DNA of 14,121 nucleotides, taken from positions 1-14,121 of the forward strand of contig SKRP01000163.1 in NCBI GenBank assembly GCA_007118445.1. Reading direction: 5' to 3'. Numbering within the stretch: the first letter of the stretch is position 1; each line of letters starts with the position of its first letter. This document shows positions 1 through 5,522 of this stretch, in pieces. This stretch comes from Natronohydrobacter sp. (GTDB lineage: Bacteria > Pseudomonadota > Alphaproteobacteria > Rhodobacterales > Rhodobacteraceae). The notes under the pieces are model-generated. The model was given only the letters and a program-made list of their open reading frames with translations, was not told where the DNA came from and searched no databases. Position numbers and translations under genes: made by a program.

Positions 1-1205
1 AGGCCGCGCTGGAACCGGTCGAAGCGATAGGCGGTCGCGGTCTTGTGGGGGGTGTCGGTGGCGAGAAGATGCGCGAAGCACCAGCCCGAGGCCGGGGTCG
101 CCTTGAACCCGCCATAGCACCAGCCGCCGTTGAAATAGAGCCCGTCGATATCGGTGCGGTCGATGATGGGCGAGCCGTCCATGCTCATATCCATGATCCC
201 CCCCCAGACGCGCAGCAGGCGCACGCGGCCAAGACCGGGGATGAGCGCCATGCCGCCCTCGATCACATCTTCGATCACGGGCAGGTTGCCGCGCTGGGCA
301 TAGGAATTGTAGCCGTCCAGATCGCCGCCGAAAACCAGGCCGCCCTTGTCGGACTGGCTGCAGTAGAAATGCCCCGCGCCGAAGGTGATGACACCGGGCA
401 GGACCGGTTTCAGCCCCTCGGAGACGAAGGCTTGCAGAACGTGGGATTCGATCGGCAGGCGCATACCCGCTTTCGACATGATGCGCGAGGAATTGCCCGC
501 CACGGCGACACCGACCTTGCCCGCGCCGATGAAGCCGCGTGCGGTCTCGACGCCGAGGCACTTGCCGTTTTCGATGCGGAAGCCAGTGACTTCGCAATTC
601 TGGATGATGTCCACGCCACGGCTGTCGGCGCCGCGCGCATAGCCCCAGGCGACCGCGTCATGGCGCACTGTGCCGCCGCGCCGCTGGGCCAGCCCGCCCT
701 TTATCGGGAAGCGCGCATCGTTGAAATTCAGGAACGGGTATTCGCGCCTGACCTGCGCGGCGCTGAGCAGCTCGGCATCCGCATCATTCAGGATCATTGC
801 ATTGCCGCGCCGGACATAGGCGTCGCGCTGGGCGTCTGAATGGATCAGGTTCAGGATGCCGCGCTGGCTGACCATTGCGTTATAGTTGAAATCCTGCTCC
901 AGGCCCTCCCAGAGCCTGAGGGAAAACTCGTAGAAGGGTTCATTGCCATCGAGCAGATAATTCGAGCGGATGATGGTGGTGTTGCGCCCGACATTGCCGC
1001 CGCCGATCCAGCCCTTTTCCAGCACAGCGATCCGGTGCTGGCGGAACTGCTTGGCCAGGTAATACGCCGTGGCCAGCCCATGCCCGCCGCCGCCCACGAT
1101 GACGATGTCATACTGCGGCTGGGGGTCAGGGTCGCGCCAGGCAGGGGCCCAGCCCTTGTGGCCGGTCAGGGCCTCTTTGAGAACGCGAAAGCCGGAATAA
1201 CGCAT
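1..1205 (-). CDS. soxB: Sarcosine oxidase beta subunit, heterotetrameric type (partial, 3' end outside window)
   Basis: Flavin subunit of the four-subunit sarcosine oxidase, which oxidatively demethylates sarcosine to glycine and passes the methyl carbon to tetrahydrofolate in the cytoplasm. The reading frame is open from ATG at 1205 to the left edge, 401 codons of a usual 415-420, so only the last residues are missing. The start MRYSGFRVLKEALTGHKGW is typical of the family. The dinucleotide-binding GGGGHG lies at residues 38-43, followed by an acidic strand end (LEKGW). The GTVRHD stretch with H182 lies where the FMN-linking histidine of SoxB is expected (known for the family, position matched by eye). 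An AAGAGG ribosome site lies 6 bases before the ATG. In relatives soxB is followed by soxD, soxA and soxG, which would lie beyond the left edge. It fits the methylated-amine theme of its neighbours. Confidence 0.95.
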   Translation of the reverse strand, partial: MRYSGFRVLKEALTGHKGWAPAWRDPDPQPQYDIVIVGGGGHGLATAYYLAKQFRQHRIAVLEKGWIGGGNVGRNTTIIRSNYLLDGNEPFYEFSLRLWEGLEQDFNYNAMVSQRGILNLIHSDAQRDAYVRRGNAMILNDADAELLSAAQVRREYPFLNFNDARFPIKGGLAQRRGGTVRHDAVAWGYARGADSRGVDIIQNCEVTGFRIENGKCLGVETARGFIGAGKVGVAVAGNSSRIMSKAGMRLPIESHVLQAFVSEGLKPVLPGVITFGAGHFYCSQSDKGGLVFGGDLDGYNSYAQRGNLPVIEDVIEGGMALIPGLGRVRLLRVWGGIMDMSMDGSPIIDRTDIDGLYFNGGWCYGGFKATPASGWCFAHLLATDTPHKTATAYRFDRFQRG

Positions 1206-1268
1206 GGGAAACCTCTTGGTCATGACCCCGTCTTAAACTGATTTTGCGTCTGGAATGCAGTGAAAACT

Positions 1269-1304
1269 GACAGGCTTGTCGTCATATGCGACTCGTTGCC
1301 TGTC
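1269..1304. repeat. Two-tier inverted repeat upstream of soxB
   Basis: Outer arms GACAGGC (1269-1275) and GCCTGTC (1298-1304) enclose inner arms GTCG (1278-1281) and CGAC (1289-1292). It ends 64 bases before the soxB ATG, inside the probable soxB leader or promoter. It could be an operator dyad or an RNA hairpin. No protein is assigned to it. Confidence 0.45.
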
Positions 1305-1543
1305 GCAAGGCGGGGGGGGATCGCCCGAGGGCAGGACGGTTTCGTTGCCAAGCGTCTGATTTTGCAAGGATGGGCAGGGTTCATGGTGGGACAGGACTGA
1401 CCAGGACAGATGCATGCCCGTCCCGCCATTTCCGGCATTGACGTTCTGGTATCGACGAACAGGTGATTCGCGACCGGGTCGCCCTGGTCTGTGACTGGTC
1501 CCTCGACCGGTTGGCTGTGTTGAACCAATGAAGTGCCAGTTCG

Positions 1544-1628
1544 CACCAGATTTGCCCAATAAATCATATAGAAGAAAAATATATTCCTGAAAATTAAGTT
1601 TTTCTTTTGCGAAACACCAGATTTCCGG
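1544..1628. promoter_or_regulatory. AT-rich promoter island flanked by CACCAGATTT direct repeats
   Basis: The decamer CACCAGATTT occurs at 1544-1553 and again at 1615-1624, 71 bases apart, on either side of an AT-rich block. The divergent gene arrangement makes this block the best candidate for the amt-like promoter and perhaps that of soxB. The direct repeat may be a regulator site, and the same CAGATT core appears near tmm at 5445-5450. Inferred from composition and repetition only. Confidence 0.35.
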
Positions 1629-1751
1629 CAAACTTTCCGTGTTCAGGTCGATCCAAGCCCGTCCTGAACCAAAATCAGAACCAGTTCCGGCGTATTGGTT
1701 TATCCGCCGGTGCCGGTCAGGGGCAGCCTTGCCCGGAAACCACCTCAGAAC

Positions 1752-1756
1752 AGGAG
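1752..1756 (+). promoter_or_regulatory. Ribosome binding site deciding the amt-like start
   Basis: AGGAG six bases before the ATG at 1763. The frame is open upstream to an ATG at 1607, but that part is unlike any Amt protein, so this site sets the start at 1763. Confidence 0.8.
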
Positions 1757-1762
1757 AGGGAT

Positions 1763-3133
1763 ATGTCACTTAATCTCGCAGCAGTGCAGGCTGATCAGGT
1801 CAGTCTGAGCTCGCTTGTGCAGAATCTTGTCTATGCATCCGGCACAGTTGGCGCGATCATGGTTGTGGTCGGCCTGCTTATGATTGATGCCGGCACCACG
1901 CGCAGCAAGAATCTGCTCACCGCAACTGTCGAAAAGCTGATGGGCTTTTTCATCGGCTTTACAGTCTATTTCCTGATCGGCTTTTCGCTCTGGGCGGCGC
2001 AATACTATATCATCGAAGATGCGACGCTCGGCGATTCCATCGCCGATTGGTGGCTGGGAGGCGGCATGGTCAATGCCCGCGCGCATGAAGTACCCGGTGA
2101 TGTCTTTCCGGGGCTGAACAATTTCCAGATCTTCGTGTTCTTCCTGGCGTGTTTCGCAGGCATCATCAATGTGTTGCTGCATTTCGCGGTCGCCGAGCGG
2201 ATCAAGGCATCGGCCTATTTCATCCTGTGTATCGCAGCGACGCTGGTGTCTTCGGCGCTGAGCTGGGCGACATGGGGCTCGGTCGGACCACTGACCAATC
2301 CGGGATTCCATGACTTCTTTGGCGTGGGCTTCGTCTATCTGTTCCCGGCAGGCATGGCGCTGGTGCTGGTGCCGAAACTCGGCGCGCGTCCGGGCATGTT
2401 TGCGCCGCATCCGAAAGTGCCGAGCTACAATGCGCCCAGCATCGGGCTGGCCGCGACCGGGCTGATGACGATCTTTGCCGGGCTGCCGATGGTGATCCTG
2501 TCCTGCCTGTTCTTCTTCGACCCCGAAGCGCTGGCCGTGTCGGTAACGATGGCGAATACTTCGGTTGGCATCACCTTCAACAATTACGGGCTGGCCTGGG
2601 CCGGAGGTGCGGTTTCGGGTCTGCTGATTGCCTACAAGACCCGCAATTATGCCTATACGCTGCTGGGGCCGCTTTCAGGCTATCTGGCAGGGGCGTCCGG
2701 CTTTGATGTCTATCTGCCCTGGCAGATGTTCCTTGTGTCGCTGGGCGCGCCTTTCGTGGCCTGGGCGGTCTATGAATTCACGCTGAAACGCGGGCTGGAC
2801 GAGCACAAGCTGTTTCCGCTGTTCCTCGGCGCGGGCTCTTACGGGCTGATCATACTGGGGATTTTCCAGGCTGGCACGCCCCGCGGCGGCTATCTGGGGA
2901 TCGAAGAAGGTGCATATGCGTTCCAGCACGGCGAGATCGGCATCGTGATGCAGATTATTGGCACGCTGGCCTGCATCGGTGCAGGGGCGGTCACGGCGCT
3001 GGTCGTGGGGTTCATTCTGGAAAAGACCATCGGCATGCGGATCAGCGAGGACCAGCAGGCAGATGGTCTGGATGAGGCCAACTGGGACGTGAAGCATGAC
3101 GGGGATGCGGTCGTCCTGAAGCCGGCTGAATGA
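1763..3133 (+). CDS. Divergent Amt/Mep-family channel without the twin pore histidines
   Basis: 456-residue integral inner-membrane protein of the ammonium transporter fold, with about 11 hydrophobic segments. Family marks: VVVGLLMIDAGTTRSKNLL near residues 33-52 matches the first Amt helix and loop; AERIKASA follows the helix with the outer phenylalanine (NNFQ); W171 and D184 match the conserved Trp and structural Asp; the tail has ISEDQQADGLDE like the Amt C-terminus. By eye alignment, the two histidines that line the ammonium pore are Y192 (in FVYLFPAG) and F354 (in FPLFLGAG), and the second gate phenylalanine and nearby serine are also replaced. A normal ammonium mechanism is therefore doubtful. 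Being next to gntR, tmm and soxB suggests a methylated amine as substrate, which is inference. Family membership is firm; substrate unknown. Confidence 0.88.
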   Translation: MSLNLAAVQADQVSLSSLVQNLVYASGTVGAIMVVVGLLMIDAGTTRSKNLLTATVEKLMGFFIGFTVYFLIGFSLWAAQYYIIEDATLGDSIADWWLGGGMVNARAHEVPGDVFPGLNNFQIFVFFLACFAGIINVLLHFAVAERIKASAYFILCIAATLVSSALSWATWGSVGPLTNPGFHDFFGVGFVYLFPAGMALVLVPKLGARPGMFAPHPKVPSYNAPSIGLAATGLMTIFAGLPMVILSCLFFFDPEALAVSVTMANTSVGITFNNYGLAWAGGAVSGLLIAYKTRNYAYTLLGPLSGYLAGASGFDVYLPWQMFLVSLGAPFVAWAVYEFTLKRGLDEHKLFPLFLGAGSYGLIILGIFQAGTPRGGYLGIEEGAYAFQHGEIGIVMQIIGTLACIGAGAVTALVVGFILEKTIGMRISEDQQADGLDEANWDVKHDGDAVVLKPAE

Positions 3134-3143
3134 GTGCAGTCCA

Positions 3144-3173
3144 CACCGCCCCGATGCGAGCATCGGGGCGGTG
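3144..3173 (+). terminator. Strong GC hairpin after the amt-like gene
   Basis: Arms 3144-3157 and 3160-3173 are perfectly complementary (CACCGCCCCGATGC and its complement), folding into a stem of about 13 bp with a CGAG loop, 10 bases after the stop codon. No T-run follows, so it may be a weak terminator or a 3'-end stabiliser rather than a full stop. It would lower transcription into gntR relative to the amt-like gene. Confidence 0.6.
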
Positions 3174-3281
3174 GTCTGTGCGGGATTGTCCACTGGTGTT
3201 TCGCGGTGTCTTTCATTATCTGATGGCATGGAAGACAGTCTTGTCCGCCTTAATGCACAAGTTGCAGGCGCGAGGCGAAAC

Positions 3282-3288
3282 AAGGTGG
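3282..3288 (+). promoter_or_regulatory. Ribosome binding site deciding the gntR start
   Basis: AAGGTGG lies 8 bases before the ATG at 3297. Earlier in-frame ATGs at 3171 and 3228 lack a good site, and the 3171 one starts inside the hairpin behind the amt-like gene. Confidence 0.6.
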
Positions 3289-3296
3289 AATTGCGC

Positions 3297-4016
3297 ATGG
3301 CGACCAGTCTGGATGCAGAACTGATTTCCTGGCCGACAGTTGGCGGCACAGTGCAGGTTGTCATCGATACACTCTTTGCCAAGATCAAGGCCGGGGAATA
3401 TCCTGCGGATACGCGCCTGCCCAGTGAACGCTCGCTGGCGGCCGATCTGGGCGTGTCGCGCAACACGGTCCGCGAGGCGCTGGACGTTCTGGAAGCTCAC
3501 AGCATCATCCGGCGCAGGGCGGGCAGCGGCAGTTTCGTGATTTGGCGGGCCAGCGCTTTGCCTGACAAGGCACCCGATAGCGTGGCCGAACGCACAAGCC
3601 CGCTGGATCATCTGGTGGTGCGCAGCATCATCGAGCCGGAAATGGTGCGGCTGGCCACGATCAACATGAGCCCGCGCGAGCTGGATGAACTGGATGCGAT
3701 CGTGTCACGTATCGAACAGGTGCGCACCGATGTCGCCGATTTCGTGACCTGTGAGGAGGATCTCTATCGCAAGATCGCGCATGGCACGCGCAATCCCCTG
3801 CTGGAATCCTGCTATGAGCTGACCATTGCAGTCTGTCGTCAGAGTTTCCGCACCGCCCTGATGCGGCGGCATCTGACGCCGGAACGGATTGCAGAATATC
3901 AGAAGCGTTATAATACGCTGTTCAACGCCATTGCCGCGCGCGATGTCGAAGCTGCGGTCGAGTTCATCAAGCTGCATCTGATCGAGGAACAGAAGCTTCT
4001 GTTGCATGAAAGCTGA
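3297..4016 (+). CDS. GntR-family regulator, FadR/FCD subfamily
   Basis: 239-residue cytoplasmic DNA-binding regulator. The N-terminal winged helix-turn-helix spans about residues 18-81, with the GntR signature LPSERSLAADLGVSRNTVRE and the wing GSGSFV. An all-helical FCD ligand-binding domain follows (about 90-235), with the conserved EPEMVRLA, RNPLL and AIAARDVEAA stretches. FCD domains usually bind a metal through an Asp and three His. Here, by eye, two of those His positions are Y157 and Y205, while H227 at the end is kept, so metal binding may be lost. It lies 163 bases behind the amt-like gene on the same strand and probably controls that gene, tmm or both through TTGG/CCAA-type sites; this is inferred from position. 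The ligand is not recognisable. Confidence 0.93.
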   Translation: MATSLDAELISWPTVGGTVQVVIDTLFAKIKAGEYPADTRLPSERSLAADLGVSRNTVREALDVLEAHSIIRRRAGSGSFVIWRASALPDKAPDSVAERTSPLDHLVVRSIIEPEMVRLATINMSPRELDELDAIVSRIEQVRTDVADFVTCEEDLYRKIAHGTRNPLLESCYELTIAVCRQSFRTALMRRHLTPERIAEYQKRYNTLFNAIAARDVEAAVEFIKLHLIEEQKLLLHES

Positions 4017-4026
4017 GCGCGGTCTG

Positions 4027-4056
4027 GTAGGGTGCGTGGCAAGCCACGCACCTTAC
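4027..4056 (-). repeat. Dispersed palindromic repeat, copy 1
   Basis: Read on the minus strand: left arm GTAAGGTGCGTGG, spacer cttg, right arm CCACGCACCCTAC. The arms are base-for-base the same as those of the copy at 9544-9572. It begins 10 bases after the gntR stop, and the TAA inside its left arm is the stop codon of the convergent binding-protein-like gene. It can fold into a strong hairpin and probably serves as a two-way transcription end between these convergent genes. Confidence 0.8.
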
Positions 4057-5354
4057 GGAACGAACCCGTGCAGCGAAGGCGGCGCATTGTCGCCATGGCG
4101 TCCGAATCGTTGATGCCAGAGCTGACCAAGTTCCGACATTTCAGCGAGAAGCTGCGTTTCGTGCTGCGCCAGCCAGTCCGGCACTGATTCGAAACTGACG
4201 ATCCGGGCCTTGCCATCGTTGATCTGCACGACCGGCCAGTCGCCGACCAGCGCATTATCGATCCCGAACAGCGTCTCGCCCCACCATTGCGCCGGGCCAA
4301 AGGCATGGCTGACCTTGCCCATCTGGCGCATCGCTGCCATCACCGAGGCAGGCCCGAGCGCGCCCACTGTCTCGACCGCTGCGTGCCAGATATCCAGGAT
4401 CGCCGCATATTCCCAGCTCACCGCGCTCCATGTGCCGGGAAAGCGGCGCTGGTATTCACTGTAGAACAGGCTTGGCTGGTTGAAGAAGAACGCTTTCTCG
4501 GTCAGTTCAGGATCGTCGAAATCGGGGAACTGAAACACAGTTCCGTCCATGAATTCGGGCGATGTGCGCGCGATCAGCCGGTCATACTGGTCCATGGTGC
4601 AGGAGAGGATCGTGCCCTTGAACCCCTGTTGATGGGCATATTCGGTCATCGCATGGACCATGGGCGGGTAGCTGGTGCACCAGCACAGGATATCCGGATC
4701 CGAGGCCAGCATCGGATCCACAATCCCGGCGACATCCGTCTGATCGGGGCTGTAGACGATCTCGGCGCTCAGATTCAGACCGGCGGCCCTGATCGCCGCG
4801 CGATAAGTCGCGAGCGAGGGCAGGCCAAAGGCGTCGCGCTGGCTGCACAGCGCGATCCGGCGCAGGTCGGGGCGATTGCGCGCCAGCCAGGAAACCCCGG
4901 TGACATTATAGACCGGGTGGACCTCGGACGGGGCGATCAGATAGCGCGCATCCGGGGACAGATCCGTGGGCAGCAGGGTCGAGGCCAGCACCTTGTGTTC
5001 GTTCAGAAAGCCGCGCAGCGGGGCCACGCTGTCCCCGCCCAGCAGCATCAGCAGCGCCACCCTGTCCGAAAGCACCAGCTTGCGCGCGGCTTCAAGCGTC
5101 TCATCCGCTGTGGTGCCGCAATCCTCGGCGATGATGCGGACAGGGTAGCGGCGGCCCTGGATCAGCGCGCCACCCGCCGAGTTCAGCCAGTCCTCCCAGA
5201 TGCGGCAGCCGTTCAGCCCCGGCTGGCCCCAGGCCGCGGCAGGCCCGCTCAGCGGCACCAGCATCCCGATGCAGATTTCCTGAGACATGCCCACCCGATA
5301 GCTGGGCAGCAGGCTGCGCATGGCGATGCGATGGGCGAAGCTGGGTCCGATCAT
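4053..5354 (-). CDS. Type I periplasmic-binding-like protein of the amide/urea (AmiC/FmdD) group, no export signal
   Basis: 433-residue protein with the receptor-type fold of branched-chain amino acid, amide and urea binding proteins. The first lobe opens with ICIGMLVPLSGPAAAWG (about residues 27-43), followed by RKLVLSDRVALLML and a second lobe with WARN-like RIALCSQRDAFGL and an EYAAILDIWHAAVE helix. The start at 5354 is the first ATG after an in-frame TAG and its first codons already show high third-position GC; later ATGs at 5321 and 5288 remain possible. None has a good ribosome site. No variant shows a lipoprotein or hydrophobic signal peptide, so it may act in the cytoplasm as a ligand sensor, as AmiC does, rather than in an ABC importer; no permease or ATPase genes are beside it. 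Divergent from tmm, convergent with gntR. Ligand unknown. Confidence 0.8.
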   Translation of the reverse strand: MIGPSFAHRIAMRSLLPSYRVGMSQEICIGMLVPLSGPAAAWGQPGLNGCRIWEDWLNSAGGALIQGRRYPVRIIAEDCGTTADETLEAARKLVLSDRVALLMLLGGDSVAPLRGFLNEHKVLASTLLPTDLSPDARYLIAPSEVHPVYNVTGVSWLARNRPDLRRIALCSQRDAFGLPSLATYRAAIRAAGLNLSAEIVYSPDQTDVAGIVDPMLASDPDILCWCTSYPPMVHAMTEYAHQQGFKGTILSCTMDQYDRLIARTSPEFMDGTVFQFPDFDDPELTEKAFFFNQPSLFYSEYQRRFPGTWSAVSWEYAAILDIWHAAVETVGALGPASVMAAMRQMGKVSHAFGPAQWWGETLFGIDNALVGDWPVVQINDGKARIVSFESVPDWLAQHETQLLAEMSELGQLWHQRFGRHGDNAPPSLHGFVP

Positions 5355-5416
5355 GGCACAGGTCTAGCACAGGAAAACAGCAGCGCGAGAGAGGATTTCC
5401 GCTCTGCCCGTGAAAT

Positions 5417-5502
5417 TTGGTTTCCCACGATTAAAATTGGTTGACAGATTGGTCCTTATTGGCGCAGTTTTGGTTCAGCCAGAATACATAATTGGTCCAA
5501 AT
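5417..5502 (+). promoter_or_regulatory. Helically phased TTGG array upstream of tmm
   Basis: TTGG occurs six times on the same strand, starting at 5417, 5437, 5449, 5459, 5470 and 5492. The steps of 20, 12, 10, 11 and 22 bases average about 10.7 per helical turn. Most copies read ATTGGT or TTTGGT, and the last is inside the near-palindrome TTGGTCCAA. The array fills the AT-rich part of the gap between the binding-protein-like gene and tmm and is a good candidate for a regulator-binding region. A TTGACA at 5441 has no clear -10 partner. The protein that binds is unknown; the nearby GntR regulator is the obvious guess. Confidence 0.5.
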
Positions 5503-5522
5503 CTGCCAACACGGAGCATCCC

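Larger units (their letters stand above)
1206..1762. promoter_or_regulatory. Divergent soxB / amt-like intergenic region
   Basis: 557 bases without a convincing gene between the divergent soxB and Amt-like starts. Seen here: a two-tier inverted repeat at 1269-1304; a run of eight G at 1312-1319; an AT-rich island at about 1557-1610, in sharp contrast to its surroundings and the likeliest place for promoters; two copies of CACCAGATTT (1544, 1615); and GAACCA hexamers at 1522, 1666 and 1678 with a TTGGTT at 1695. No clear -35/-10 pair could be fixed. Minus-strand open frames crossing it have no recognisable product. The leader of soxB would be long if transcription starts in the AT-rich island. 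I see no recognisable riboswitch. Confidence 0.6.

Noticed and set aside
45..1241. Two long plus-strand open frames (264 and 133 codons) opposite soxB
   Set aside because: They are antisense to a clear SoxB reading frame and their translations are rich in Ala, Asp, His and Gln like shadow frames of GC-rich genes, with no known domain.
1312..1319. Run of eight G as a phase-variable tract
   Set aside because: It lies in non-coding DNA well away from a start codon and a promoter that I can define; a chance run in GC-rich DNA is the simpler view.
1206..1560. Glycine riboswitch in the soxB leader
   Set aside because: Considered because of the enzyme's product, but I could not recognise the conserved riboswitch core; only an inverted repeat is visible. 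A covariance-model search would settle it.
1220..1769. Minus-strand open frames of 115 and 178 codons in the soxB / amt-like gap
   Set aside because: No recognisable product, no ribosome site of note, low-complexity-free but unpatterned translation, and they cover probable promoter elements.
4287..5444. Plus-strand open frame of 385 codons opposite the binding-protein-like gene
   Set aside because: Shadow frame: the minus-strand gene has a recognisable fold and codon pattern, while this translation is full of Arg, His and Gln without any domain.
5441..5470. TTGACA as a classic -35 box for tmm
   Set aside because: No acceptable -10 hexamer at 16-19 bases downstream; the hexamer may simply be part of the TTGG-rich array.
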